Below, one piece after another: positions 8,558 to 16,429 of a stretch of 64,000 nt of DNA; position 1 is the first letter of the stretch, and each line of letters begins with the position of its first letter. The position numbers and the translations under genes are program-made. The notes beneath the pieces are model-generated. The model had not been told where the DNA came from and searched no databases. It was given only the letters and a program-made list of their open reading frames with translations. Source of the stretch: an uncultured Prevotellaceae bacterium (lineage in GTDB: Bacteria > Bacteroidota > Bacteroidia > Bacteroidales > Bacteroidaceae); assembly GCA_900316505.1 (NCBI GenBank), contig ONDH01000022.1, positions 21,891 through 85,890 on the forward strand, given 5' to 3'.

Positions 8558-9280
8558 ATGATTACAGACGAAAGACTTGAAGAAGTGAACATCCTTCTTT
8601 GCGAAGACGACGAAAGCCTCGGTATGCTTCTCCGTGAATACCTTGAGGCAAAGGGTTATAGCACCACACTCTGCCAAGATGGTGAAGAGGGTTTTGACAC
8701 GTTCCTGCAAGGCAACTTCAGCCTTTGCATTCTTGACGTGATGATGCCCCGCATGGACGGTTTCACCTTGGCAAGCAAGATTAAGGAACTGAACTACGAC
8801 ATGCCGTTCATGTTCCTCACCGCCAAGAACCTGAAAGACGATGTACGTGAAGGTTTCGAGCTTGGCGCTGACGACTACATCACCAAACCCTTCTCCATGG
8901 AAGAAGTGGTGTTCCGCATCGAAGCAATCCTCCGTCGTGTACGAGGCAAGAAGAACAAGGAAACAACGGTTCGTCAGATAGGTCAGTTCACCTTCGACAC
9001 TCAGAAGCAGATTCTCGCCATTGGCGATCATCAGGAAAAGCTGACCACCAAAGAGGCGGAATTGCTCACCCTCCTCAGCAACCGTCAGAACGAGCTCTTG
9101 CAGCGCGACTATGCTCTCAAGACCATCTGGATTGATGACAATTACTTCAACGCACGTTCCATGGACGTCTATATCACCAAGTTGCGCAAGCATCTGAGAG
9201 CAGACCCGAACGTGGAAATCATCAATGTGCATGGCAAGGGGTACAAACTGGTCATCACCGATAAGGAAGAGAAATCGTGA
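8558..9280 (+). CDS. rprY: OmpR-family response regulator RprY
   Basis: A 240-residue regulator. The receiver domain has the acidic pocket EDD (16-18), phospho-acceptor Asp 60 in CILDVMMPRMDGF, Thr 88 and Lys 110 in DDYITKPF. The winged-helix DNA-binding domain fills about residues 140-235 (TKEAELLTLL, ARSMDVYITKLRKHL, NVHGKGYKLV). It pairs with the upstream RprX. The linker RRVRGKKNKE is typical of Bacteroidales RprY. A hairpin terminator follows at 9310. Confidence 0.93.
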   Translation: MITDERLEEVNILLCEDDESLGMLLREYLEAKGYSTTLCQDGEEGFDTFLQGNFSLCILDVMMPRMDGFTLASKIKELNYDMPFMFLTAKNLKDDVREGFELGADDYITKPFSMEEVVFRIEAILRRVRGKKNKETTVRQIGQFTFDTQKQILAIGDHQEKLTTKEAELLTLLSNRQNELLQRDYALKTIWIDDNYFNARSMDVYITKLRKHLRADPNVEIINVHGKGYKLVITDKEEKS

Positions 9281-9309
9281 AGAACTGACTGCTATGGCAA
9301 CATACAAGA

Positions 9310-9336
9310 AAAGGTGGGCACCAAGTGTCCACCTTT
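9310..9336 (+). terminator. Hairpin after rprY
   Basis: AAAGGTGG (9310-9317) pairs with CCACCTTT (9329-9336), 30 bases after the rprY stop. The tail ATTATT is only weakly T-rich. Confidence 0.6.
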
Positions 9337-9398
9337 ATTATTCCATATGCAGCGGAGCATTTAGCCCCCGCGTTGACTTGCCCGAAGGCAACTCGTCG

Positions 9399-9578
9399 TT
9401 AAGCCTCCACCTTTTTGTTCATAAAGATATGCGTCAGAAGACCTGCGATGATAATGAAGAGGCTTCCCCACGTGTACCAGTTCTGGTCAGCCAAGTCACC
9501 CATGAAGGGGACAAATGCGCAAAGGATAAGCAGCAATGCGCCTAACACGATAAGAAAAATTCCAAGATTCTTTTTCAT
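9399..9578 (-). CDS. Small two-helix membrane protein
   Basis: A 59-residue protein read by hand: it starts [17 protein letters not shown], continues through [18 protein letters not shown] and ends in [10 protein letters not shown]. Two hydrophobic stretches (about 5-24 and 38-53) are joined by a short polar loop with Trp residues. Codon-by-codon translation gives one uninterrupted frame with an ATG and a TAA. It lies alone on the minus strand between rprY and rpsF. I recognise a common Bacteroidales small inner-membrane protein type but no function. Confidence 0.75.
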   Translation of the reverse strand: MKKNLGIFLIVLGALLLILCAFVPFMGDLADQNWYTWGSLFIIIAGLLTHIFMNKKVEA

Positions 9579-9782
9579 TGTATTTATTGAGTTTTTGTTG
9601 TTTCAATTCAAATCAAGCACAAAATAACGACTTTTTCTCCAAACAAAGAAACTTTTCAATAAGATTTTTTCGTTTGAGCACCAAAAAAGTGTGTTTCATA
9701 GCCAATTATTCAAATTTTCATCCTTCTTTAGCATCGCAGAAGGCACTTTCGTTCAGCAAGGTACAAAAAAAGCAAGTTTTAT

Positions 9783-9813
9783 TTTGCCATGTGCCCACTT
9801 ATTCGTACCTTTG
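9783..9813 (+). promoter_or_regulatory. Promoter of the rpsF-rpsR-rplI operon
   Basis: TTTG (9783-9786), 19 bases, then TACCTTTG (9806-9813): a perfect consensus. Transcription from about 9820 leaves a 5' leader of roughly 64 bases with a small TGCA/TGCA hairpin near 9830. S6:S18-binding leaders occur in front of rpsF in many bacteria, but I cannot show the motif here. The rest of the 305-base gap before the promoter is AT-rich and holds nothing recognisable. Confidence 0.8.
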
Positions 9814-9883
9814 CACCGCTTTTGCAAAAAATGCAGGGGCACAAATAACATTATTAACAAATCAAACTTACATTATTGATCTT

Positions 9884-10216
9884 ATGAATCAATACGAAAC
9901 CGTTTTCATTTTAACTCCCGTTTTGTCTGATGTTCAGATGAAGGAAGCGGCTGATAAGTTTGTCAACTACCTCAAGGAAAAGGGTGCAGAAATCATCAGC
10001 ACCGAGAATTGGGGTTTGAAGGCATTAGCTTATCCTATTCAGAAGAAGACTTCTGGTTTCTACCAGATGGTAGAGTTCAAAGCCGAACCCACAGTGATTG
10101 CTAAATTGGAGTTGCAGATGCGTCGCGACGAGCGCGTACTCCGCTACCTCACAGTTAAGAACGAAAAGTACGCTGCAGCTTATGCTGAAAAGCGTCGTAA
10201 CAAGAAGGAGGCTTAA
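9884..10216 (+). CDS. rpsF: 30S ribosomal protein S6
   Basis: A 110-residue S6 that binds S18 and the 16S rRNA central domain. The ATG at 9884 ([15 protein letters not shown]) matches the family start; the frame is open farther upstream, but that would add about 100 residues of low-complexity sequence lying before the promoter. Conserved [21 protein letters not shown] is visible. The sequence AAGGAGG near its 3' end lies just ahead of rpsR, which begins two bases after the stop. Confidence 0.97.
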   Translation: MNQYETVFILTPVLSDVQMKEAADKFVNYLKEKGAEIISTENWGLKALAYPIQKKTSGFYQMVEFKAEPTVIAKLELQMRRDERVLRYLTVKNEKYAAAYAEKRRNKKEA

Positions 10217-10218
10217 TC

Positions 10219-10485
10219 ATGGCAGCACCATCAGAAATCAGATACTTAACTCCAACCACAGTTGACGTTAAGAAGAAAAAGTATTGCCGTTTCAAGAAGA
10301 GCGGTATCAAGTACATCGACTACAAAGATCCAGAGTTCCTCAAGAAGTTCCTCAACGAGCAGGGTAAGATTCTTCCCCGTCGCATCACAGGCACTTCTCT
10401 GAAGTATCAGCGCCGCGTGGCTCAGGCAGTGAAGCGTGCTCGTCACCTTGCACTCCTCCCATACGTAGCAGACTTGTTGAAATAA
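10219..10485 (+). CDS. rpsR: 30S ribosomal protein S18
   Basis: An 88-residue S18 partner of S6. The core [24 protein letters not shown] and [30 protein letters not shown] is fully conserved at the C-terminus. It follows rpsF by two bases and precedes rplI by 20, so it is translated from one mRNA with them. Confidence 0.98.
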   Translation: MAAPSEIRYLTPTTVDVKKKKYCRFKKSGIKYIDYKDPEFLKKFLNEQGKILPRRITGTSLKYQRRVAQAVKRARHLALLPYVADLLK

Positions 10486-10505
10486 AAAATAGGAGGTAAG
10501 ACAGT

Positions 10506-11060
10506 ATGAAAATCATTCTCAAGAAAGACGTTCATGGCTTAGGCTATAAGGACGAAGTCCTCACAGTGAAGGACGGTTATGGTCGCAACTATCTTCTTCC
10601 TCAGGGTCTTGCAGTGCTCGCCACTGAAAAGGCTCTCAAGCAGCTCAACGAGGAATTGAAGCAGCGCGCTCACAAGATTGCAAAGATTAAGGCTGATGCT
10701 GAAGCAGAGGCTAAGAAGTTCGAAGGTGTTTCTCTCACCATCAAGGCTCGCGTTTCTGAAGGTCGCAACATCTACGGTTCTGTAGGTCCTAAGGAAATAG
10801 CAGCAGCTCTTGCTGAGAAGGGCTTCGAAATTGACAGCAAGCTCATCACCATCAAGGGTGTGAAGACACTCGGTGACTACGAGGCTGTAGCTCACTTCCA
10901 CCGTGAAGTATCTGTTACCATCCCATTCGAGGTGGTTAACGAAGAAGGCGAGAAGGCCCCTGCGAAGCAGAAGGAAGCTCCTAAAGCTGCACCAGTAGAA
11001 GAGGCTCCCGTTGAGGAAGCTCCTGAAGCTGAAGAGGCTGAAGAAGAAGTTGCAGAATAA
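10506..11060 (+). CDS. rplI: 50S ribosomal protein L9 with acidic C-terminal tail
   Basis: A 184-residue L9. The N-terminal domain MKIILKKDVHGLGYKDEVLTVKDGYGRNYLLPQGLA binds 23S rRNA near the L1 stalk; a long helix and the C-terminal domain follow to about residue 148. Residues about 149-184 are an extra tail rich in Glu, Pro and Ala with APVEEAPVEEAPEAEEAEEE. A strong AGGAGGT ribosome-binding site (10491-10497) is present, unusual for Bacteroidetes. A terminator lies 28 bases after the stop. Confidence 0.97.
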   Translation: MKIILKKDVHGLGYKDEVLTVKDGYGRNYLLPQGLAVLATEKALKQLNEELKQRAHKIAKIKADAEAEAKKFEGVSLTIKARVSEGRNIYGSVGPKEIAAALAEKGFEIDSKLITIKGVKTLGDYEAVAHFHREVSVTIPFEVVNEEGEKAPAKQKEAPKAAPVEEAPVEEAPEAEEAEEEVAE

Positions 11061-11088
11061 GCATTGGTTTGCAACATACAAAACCATG

Positions 11089-11126
11089 AAAGTGGATGTG
11101 TCCCTAAAGACGCATCCACTTTTTTT
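11089..11126 (+). terminator. Terminator of the ribosomal protein operon
   Basis: AAAGTGGATG pairs with CATCCACTTT (11113-11122), and the T run continues to 11126. A classic intrinsic terminator. Confidence 0.9.
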
Positions 11127-11146
11127 GCAGGAAAAGACGAGAAATG

Positions 11147-11178
11147 TTTGGTGCTCGTCAATATATGTACTACATTTG
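11147..11178 (+). promoter_or_regulatory. Promoter of the unknown membrane-protein gene
   Basis: TTTG (11147-11150), 20 bases, TACATTTG (11171-11178): perfect consensus. The start codon is only 19 bases beyond the -7 box, so the leader is very short. Confidence 0.75.
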
Positions 11179-11196
11179 CGAAAAATATTCACGCAA

Positions 11197-11814
11197 ATGA
11201 AAGAAAACGCCGACTATAGCGTCCAACGCTGCGACGATGGCAAGTACCGCTGGAGGTATGAGCTTGACATGTGGAAGAACCCCAGCATCCTTATCCTCAT
11301 ATTCAAAATCTTCTTCTGGGTATGCATTGGTATATGGGGATTCATGATCATCCTCACACTTATCGAAGATGGGTGGAATTTGGACAAGATCTGGGACACT
11401 TCATTACCCTTCCTGATTCTCATAGGTGTGTTCACCGTCATCGCCTTGATTTCCTACGCCATTGTGGCTGCCATGTATGGTGGCAAATACATTGTGCTTT
11501 TCGAGATGGATGAAAAGGGCGTCAATCACTGCCAAATCAATGCGCAGGCAATGAGAGCACGGAAACTGGGCATCATCACTGCTGCAGCAGGTGTTGCCAC
11601 AGGCAATCTCACCACTGCTGGCATCGGTGCCACATCTGCTTCACGCTCTTCCATGTACACCTCCTTCGACAACGTGAGAAGCGTTCAATGTCACAAGCAT
11701 CGCAACCTCATCAAGGTGAACGAGCGCTTTTTCAAGAATCAAGTGTATGTGCGTGACGAAGATTTTGACTTTGTGTATGAATACATCAAGTCACATTGTC
11801 CGAAAATCAGGTGA
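11197..11814 (+). CDS. Membrane protein of unknown function
   Basis: A 205-residue protein starting MKENADYSVQRC; the frame is open upstream, but the promoter at 11147-11178 fixes this start. Two hydrophobic helices (about 30-53 and 69-93) are followed by a cytoplasmic-looking domain with a Gly/Ala-rich stretch (GIITAAAGVATGNLTTAGIG) and a basic segment ending in YEYIKSHCPKIR. The layout (polar N-terminus, two TMs, C-terminal PH-like domain) resembles small bacterial membrane proteins of unknown role. It is a single-gene transcription unit with its own promoter and terminator. Confidence 0.75.
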   Translation: MKENADYSVQRCDDGKYRWRYELDMWKNPSILILIFKIFFWVCIGIWGFMIILTLIEDGWNLDKIWDTSLPFLILIGVFTVIALISYAIVAAMYGGKYIVLFEMDEKGVNHCQINAQAMRARKLGIITAAAGVATGNLTTAGIGATSASRSSMYTSFDNVRSVQCHKHRNLIKVNERFFKNQVYVRDEDFDFVYEYIKSHCPKIR

Positions 11815-11819
11815 AAAAC

Positions 11820-11861
11820 AAAGGAAGGTCGCTCGTTTTGGCTAACAAGCGACCTTCCTTT
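11820..11861. terminator. Bidirectional terminator
   Basis: AAAGGAAGGTCGCT (11820-11833) pairs perfectly with AGCGACCTTCCTTT (11848-11861), flanked by T and A runs. It serves both the membrane-protein gene and the convergent 5'-nucleotidase gene. Confidence 0.85.
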
Positions 11862-11878
11862 TTTCTATAGCTAATCTC

Positions 11879-13429
11879 CTACTTAATCACAGTGATACGT
11901 CCTTGTGGCTTCGCGTACTCTTGACCAATGTGACCATTCAGACGTTCCTTGATATAATCGATGAACACATCACTGTAGGTCTTCTTGGTTTCGAGCACGA
12001 TAGGACAACCCTGCAAGGTGTTGTGCAATCCACCATCCGTCACACAATACTTGGTTGTGGCAAGCTTATAGGTGCGCTCCGGATTGATGGGCTCATACTG
12101 CTGAGTGGCACCATTCAGCACCTGAACATCGCTGACACTGTGGTCTTTCACCTTGGTGGTGAACTTCAAGCCTGACACCTGAGGGAACTGTCCGTCAGGT
12201 TTAGGCAGGAAGCTGACAAGCTTCTTGAGCATCTCAAGGATAGTGCTGCCCTTCACTTCTGCCACCACAATATAGTTATCGTAAGGCAACAACGTGAGCA
12301 AGTCTCCATACGTTAGGTCACCCGTCTTTTTCAACTCATTGCGGATACTGCCGCTATTAAGCACAGCAATGTCAGAACCCGTCATCAGTCGGTAAGCATC
12401 CGTCACGATGTCACCCGCATTCGCCTCACCCATACGGGCTGCCTCATTTCCAGCGTCATCAAGAATGCGCAAAGGCACCTCGCTCTTGCAAATCACACGG
12501 CTTGTCTGTGCCTCCAGCATGGCGTGAATGCTGTCAGTCACCTGTGCCACATAGGCATTCTTCTCCTTCACACTTTCAATAGGAATCAGCGAAGTGGTCA
12601 TCTTGCCATCAGGCGTGATGAGCAGCTTGCCGATGTTGGCAAACTTCGTGCCTGTCTGAGTCACCACAATCGGTTTGCCCACCTTGTTCTTCACCGTGTC
12701 AGCCACAATCACAGCGTGGCTGTGACCATCCAGCACGATGTCAATGTCCTTCGTATTCGCCACCGTCAGATGAGAGTCCGAATTGCGGTTCGTCTCCTCC
12801 TCACCCAGATGAGAATCCACAATCACATAGTCAGCACCAGCCCTTCTTGCCTCATCCACCGCACGCTGCAGCTGCACAGCGATGTCCTCATGCTGCAAGT
12901 CATAGATGAGGTTGCCCTCGTCATCACGGAACGCATAAGCCTCCGTGTCCAGCGAGGTGGGTGTGGTCACACCGACAAAGGCGATGCGCTTATTGCCCAA
13001 ACGCTTCATCACGTAGGGAGCAAACACCGACCTCTCCATCTTTACGTCATAGAGATTGCAGCACACCACCGGCACGGGCACCTGACGCAGAAGTTGGAAC
13101 ATACGCTCCATGCCATAGTCAAACTCATGGTTGCCCATCGTGATGGCATCATACCCCACAGCCTTCATCACATCCACCACATACTGTCCCTTCGAGATGG
13201 CACCCACTGTCATGCCCTGCACATAGTCACCATTCGACACCAGCACCACATACGCCGTGTCGGCAATCGCATCGCGCAAACCAGCCAGCTTTGCATAACC
13301 ATCCACAGCGCAATGCACATCATTCTCATAGAGCACCACAATGCTCTTGTCCTGCAGGTTCTGAGCCTGCACGAAAACAGCAGACAACAGACAGCACGAC
13401 ATCAGTAAAAACTTCAAAAAACTTTTCAT
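11879..13429 (-). CDS. Secreted 5'-nucleotidase / UshA-family metallophosphatase
   Basis: A 516-residue protein with a signal peptide cleaved after about residue 22 (SAVFVQAQ). The metallophosphatase domain carries the dimetal motifs NDVH (36-39), SNGDYVQG, GNHEFDYG, DSHLG and DGHSHA. The C-terminal 5'-nucleotidase domain (about 330-510) includes VTDAYRLMTGSDIAVLNSGSIR and the substrate-stacking region PYDNYIVVAEVKG. It probably dephosphorylates nucleotides or UDP-sugars outside the inner membrane. It has its own -7 box; substrate specificity cannot be read from the sequence. Confidence 0.9.
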   Translation of the reverse strand: MKSFLKFLLMSCCLLSAVFVQAQNLQDKSIVVLYENDVHCAVDGYAKLAGLRDAIADTAYVVLVSNGDYVQGMTVGAISKGQYVVDVMKAVGYDAITMGNHEFDYGMERMFQLLRQVPVPVVCCNLYDVKMERSVFAPYVMKRLGNKRIAFVGVTTPTSLDTEAYAFRDDEGNLIYDLQHEDIAVQLQRAVDEARRAGADYVIVDSHLGEEETNRNSDSHLTVANTKDIDIVLDGHSHAVIVADTVKNKVGKPIVVTQTGTKFANIGKLLITPDGKMTTSLIPIESVKEKNAYVAQVTDSIHAMLEAQTSRVICKSEVPLRILDDAGNEAARMGEANAGDIVTDAYRLMTGSDIAVLNSGSIRNELKKTGDLTYGDLLTLLPYDNYIVVAEVKGSTILEMLKKLVSFLPKPDGQFPQVSGLKFTTKVKDHSVSDVQVLNGATQQYEPINPERTYKLATTKYCVTDGGLHNTLQGCPIVLETKKTYSDVFIDYIKERLNGHIGQEYAKPQGRITVIK

Positions 13430-13458
13430 GATTTCATTCTTTCAAATTAAATTTTTGG

Positions 13459-13466
13459 CAAAGATA
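13459..13466 (-). promoter_or_regulatory. -7 box of the 5'-nucleotidase gene
   Basis: TATCTTTG on the minus strand, 29 bases before the ATG. It is divergent from the GH51 promoter about 80 bases away; no clear -33 element. Confidence 0.6.
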
Positions 13467-13543
13467 CAAATTTTAATCCATAATTCGCCACGTGCCATTC
13501 ATAATTATTATTGATTTTATTGTGGATTATGAATTATATTTCG

Positions 13544-13551
13544 TATCTTTG
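13544..13551 (+). promoter_or_regulatory. -7 box of the GH51 gene
   Basis: TATCTTTG, 47 bases before the ATG, with a weak TTG at 13520-13522 as a possible -33 element. Confidence 0.6.
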
Positions 13552-13598
13552 TCCCCGAATAACTTTATTAACGACACATTCTAACTAACAACTAACTT

Positions 13599-15602
13599 AT
13601 GAAAAGAATCTTTTCTATTTGTGCAACAATGATGGCGGCTGCAAGCTTGGCAGCACAAACACCCACGTTTGACGTGAACACCACCAAGGTGGGAGGTCCT
13701 ATCCCCTCCACCATGTACGGCATCTTTTTCGAGGACATCAACTATGCTGCCGATGGCGGTCTGTATGGCGAGCTGGTGAAGAACCGCTCGTTCGAGTTCC
13801 CCAACAACTATGCCGGTTGGGACATCTCCGGCAAGGTGACCTTGAAGGATGATGGTCCATTCAACAAAAACCCTCATTATGTACGCTTGGCACCCTCTGG
13901 ACACAGCGACAAGCACACCATGATCGAGAACCACGGTTTCTTTGGCATGGGTGTGAAGGGAGGCGCTGAATACCGCTTTTCCGTGTGGGCACGTGTTCCT
14001 GATGGCGGCACTGCCAAACTTTGGATTGACCTTGTCGATAACGCCACCATGACAGACGACCAGAAATTGGGCAATGGCAGTGTGGAGGTCAGTGGCAAGG
14101 AATGGAAAAAATACACCGCCATCCTCAAGCCCAGCCGCACGTTTGACAAGGCACATCTGCGTATATGGGGCGACTCGAAAGTGACCACCGATGTGGAGCA
14201 CGTAAGCCTCTTCCCTGTTGACACCTACAAAGGACACGAGAACGGCATGCGCAAAGACTTGGCAGAGAGTCTCGAACAGCTGCATCCAGGCGTGTTCCGT
14301 TTCCCCGGTGGTTGCATTGTTGAAGGCACCGACCTCGCCACACGCTACCAATGGAAGAACTCGGTGGGTCCCGTGGAAAATCGTCCACTGAACGAGAACC
14401 GTTGGCACTACACCTTCACACACCGCTACTTCCCCGACTATTTCCAGAGCTACGGACTTGGCTTCTTCGAATACTTCCAACTCTCTGAAGAGATTGGCGC
14501 AGAACCCCTTCCTGTGGTAAGCGTGGGACTTTCCTGCGAATTCCAGAACGGTTCCAACCGCAGCGATGCCCATGTGCCTGTGGACCAGTTGCAGCCCTAC
14601 ATAGACGATGTGCTCGACCTCATCGAATTTGCCAATGGCGACCCAGCCAAGAACCAATGGGCAAAACTCCGTGCCGACATGGGCCACCCTGCCCCATTCA
14701 ACCTGAAGTATGTAGGTATCGGTAACGAACAGTGGGGTGCCATCTATCCCGAAAATCTGAAGCCATTCGTGGAGCAAGTGCGCAAGAAATATCCCAACAT
14801 CAAGATTGTGGGCACAAGTGGTCCTGACTCAGAAGGCAAGGAATTTGACTATCTGTGGCCTGAGATGCGCAAGATAGGTGCCGACCTTGTGGACGAGCAC
14901 TACTACCGCAACGAGCAGTGGTTCCTCGGCACTCCCGAAGCCAAGCAGCGTTGGGGAAACTGTGGCGCCAACCGCTACGACAGCTATCCACGCAAAGGTC
15001 CGAAGGTGTTTGCAGGCGAATATGCTTGCCATGGCGCTGGCAAGAAGTGGAACCACTTCAACGCAGCCCTGATGGAAGCCGCCTTCATGACAGGCTTGGA
15101 GCGTAATGCCGACGTGGTGGAGATGGCGACATACGCACCCCTCTTTGCCCATGTGGAAGGTTGGCAGTGGCGTCCCGATGCCATCTGGTACGATAACCTG
15201 CGCAAGTTCAACTCCTGCGCTTACTACGTACAGCAGCTCTACTCGCTCAACAAGGGCACCAACATGCTCACCCTCACTATGAACGGCAAGCCCGTGGCAG
15301 GCAATCCCGACCAAAATGGACTCTTCGCATCAGCCGTCTTCGACAAAAACACGAATGAGGTCATTGTGAAGGTGGTGAACACCAGCGACAAGGAACAGGA
15401 AGTGATACTCAACCTCAAGGGCATGAAGGGCGTTCACGCTACCGAAGTGATTACCTTCCACAGCGACAATCTCACGGCAGAGAACACCCTCGACGAGCCC
15501 ACGAAGATCATTCCCCGAACCTCTTCACACACACTGGAAACTCCCGCACAAAAAGTGACCGTTCCAGCACATACATTTAATGTGTATAAGATTAAGAAAT
15601 AA
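13599..15602 (+). CDS. Secreted alpha-L-arabinofuranosidase, GH51
   Basis: A 667-residue protein with signal peptide MKRIFSICATMMAAASLAAQ. A beta-sandwich resembling CBM4/9 fits about 60-210. The catalytic barrel follows, with acid/base Glu 377 in GIGNEQWG and probable nucleophile Glu 474 in FAGEYACHG. The C-terminal arabinofuranosidase domain starts at about 510 (VVEMATYAPLFAHVEGWQW). It releases arabinose from arabinan or arabinoxylan chains. It is a single gene with its own promoter and no SusC/SusD neighbours. Its stop codon lies inside the sequence AAATAAGTCAA that opens palindromic element A. Confidence 0.93.
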   Translation: MKRIFSICATMMAAASLAAQTPTFDVNTTKVGGPIPSTMYGIFFEDINYAADGGLYGELVKNRSFEFPNNYAGWDISGKVTLKDDGPFNKNPHYVRLAPSGHSDKHTMIENHGFFGMGVKGGAEYRFSVWARVPDGGTAKLWIDLVDNATMTDDQKLGNGSVEVSGKEWKKYTAILKPSRTFDKAHLRIWGDSKVTTDVEHVSLFPVDTYKGHENGMRKDLAESLEQLHPGVFRFPGGCIVEGTDLATRYQWKNSVGPVENRPLNENRWHYTFTHRYFPDYFQSYGLGFFEYFQLSEEIGAEPLPVVSVGLSCEFQNGSNRSDAHVPVDQLQPYIDDVLDLIEFANGDPAKNQWAKLRADMGHPAPFNLKYVGIGNEQWGAIYPENLKPFVEQVRKKYPNIKIVGTSGPDSEGKEFDYLWPEMRKIGADLVDEHYYRNEQWFLGTPEAKQRWGNCGANRYDSYPRKGPKVFAGEYACHGAGKKWNHFNAALMEAAFMTGLERNADVVEMATYAPLFAHVEGWQWRPDAIWYDNLRKFNSCAYYVQQLYSLNKGTNMLTLTMNGKPVAGNPDQNGLFASAVFDKNTNEVIVKVVNTSDKEQEVILNLKGMKGVHATEVITFHSDNLTAENTLDEPTKIIPRTSSHTLETPAQKVTVPAHTFNVYKIKK

Positions 15603-15762
15603 GTCAATGACTTAATTTTTTGAAGTGATCGCTGCGCTCGAAGTAGTCGAAGATAAAGGAGTTAACGACGTTTGTCATGCTGATGGTTTTTTCACTGTCA
15701 AGCATCGTCGTTAACTCCTTTAACTTCGATTACTTCGTCACTTCCGAAAGTTGAGTCATTTT
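15602..15762. repeat. Palindromic element A at the GH51 stop codon
   Basis: A long imperfect inverted repeat. AAAGGAGTTAACGACG (15655-15670) pairs with CGTCGTTAACTCCTTT (15706-15721). Outside it CGAAGTAGTCGAAG pairs with CTTCGATTACTTCG, AAGTGA with TCACTT, and the termini AATAAGTCAA and GTTGAGTCATT pair loosely. It shares the word GAGCGCAGCGAT (here inverted) and the terminus GAAAnTTGAGTYATT with elements C, D and E. It may work as a large 3'-end hairpin or be a MITE/REP-like mobile repeat. Confidence 0.75.
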
Positions 15763-15798
15763 TCATTTATCATTTAGCGCAGCGTAAACATACCCTTT

Positions 15799-15990
15799 GA
15801 GGATAGCCCTTACACAGGATTGAGAATGCCCCTTAAGCAGAAGTGAGAATACCCCTTAAGCACGAACGAGTATAGCCTTGACACAGAAGCGAGAATATTA
15901 GTGACATCGAGCTGAGTATATTAGTGACGCTTGATGTTGTATACGAGTGACATTGAAGTGTGTATATGAGTGACGCTGAAAGGTGTTTAT
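15799..15990 (+). repeat. Degenerate 23-bp tandem array, about eight units
   Basis: Units start at 15799, 15822, 15845, 15868, 15891, 15914, 15938, 15961 and 15984 (partial), spaced 23, 23, 23, 23, 23, 24, 23 and 23 bases. Typical words are GAGAATACCCCTTAAGCA early in the array and TATATGAGTGACGCTGAA late in it. The units have drifted, but the period holds. The 23-base spacing argues against a coding repeat. No gene overlaps it. Confidence 0.75.
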
Positions 15991-16043
15991 GAACTACGTG
16001 CGCACCGTGCGCATCTCATTTCGTACACCCAGCGCATAATATT

Positions 16044-16083
16044 ACGGGCACTCAGCGCATGTTATTTCGCGCTGAGTGCCCGT
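16044..16083. terminator. Perfect 15-bp hairpin
   Basis: ACGGGCACTCAGCGC (16044-16058) pairs perfectly with GCGCTGAGTGCCCGT (16069-16083) around a 10-base loop. TGTTTGATGAT follows on the plus strand. It could end the minus-strand transcript that starts at the -7 box at 16317-16324. Confidence 0.6.
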
Positions 16084-16138
16084 GTTTGATGATACAAGTA
16101 CAATCATTTTGTCATTTCTTAAACAACACAGTCGCACA

Positions 16139-16261
16139 TTATGAATCTTGTAAGGCAAGAGAGAGGTGACAGTGGCCTGTCCCCATTGTCATGTCATGAG
16201 TCTGCGCTGTCATGCCTGCAGCCATCATCGCTGTTGCACAAATAGAAAAGATTTTTTTTAT
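16139..16261 (-). pseudogene. Remnant of a secreted-protein 5' end (GH51-like signal peptide)
   Basis: Read on the minus strand, 40 codons begin ATAAAAAAAATC, where ATG is expected. They continue KIFSICATAMMAAGMTAQ and end in a His/Met-rich tail, HDMTMGTGHCHLSLALQDS, before a TAA. The segment AATCTTTTCTATTTGTGCAAC is identical in DNA to the GH51 signal-peptide region, so the two share recent ancestry. An intact -7 box and a long leader precede it. The apparent ATG-to-ATA change and the lack of a mature domain argue for a decayed gene; a short metal-binding peptide using a later ATG cannot be excluded. Confidence 0.55.
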
Positions 16262-16316
16262 AAAATGAGTTGTTTGTTAGTTAGTTGTTTAGTTTATTAG
16301 TTTGTTAGATATGGTG

Positions 16317-16324
16317 CAAAGATA
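16317..16324 (-). promoter_or_regulatory. -7 box before the signal-peptide remnant
   Basis: TATCTTTG on the minus strand, 55 bases before the remnant reading frame. ATTG lies 21 bases upstream, within the arm of palindrome B. Confidence 0.45.
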
Positions 16325-16332
16325 ATGAAAAA

Positions 16333-16429
16333 AATTGATAATTGACAATTGATAATTAGCCATTCGGGGCGTATTTTTTATACAGAAAACAAGCCGGACA
16401 ACAAAATTATCAATTGTCAATTATCAACC
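16333..16429. repeat. Palindrome B, AT-rich tandem words, overlapping the fic stop
   Basis: A left arm at 16333-16357 built of AATTGATAATTGACAATTG units pairs with 16405-16429 at 23 of 25 positions, with a 47-base centre. The right arm covers the last sense codons and the stop codon of the fic gene. Confidence 0.7.

Noticed and set aside
9820..9884. An S6:S18-binding riboregulator in the rpsF leader.
   Set aside because: The leader is short enough and has a small stem, but I could not place the CCG-containing bulge that defines the motif; a covariance search would be decisive.
12524..13408. A 294-codon open frame on the plus strand opposite the 5'-nucleotidase gene.
   Set aside because: It is His-rich shadow coding with no start signal or promoter; the minus strand has a complete, motif-bearing enzyme.
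13581..14777. A 398-codon open frame on the minus strand opposite the GH51 gene.
   Set aside because: The GH51 gene has a signal peptide, catalytic residues and a promoter; the antisense frame has none.
15799..15990. The 23-bp array as a CRISPR array.
   Set aside because: Units are directly adjacent without spacers and are degenerate; no cas genes are nearby.
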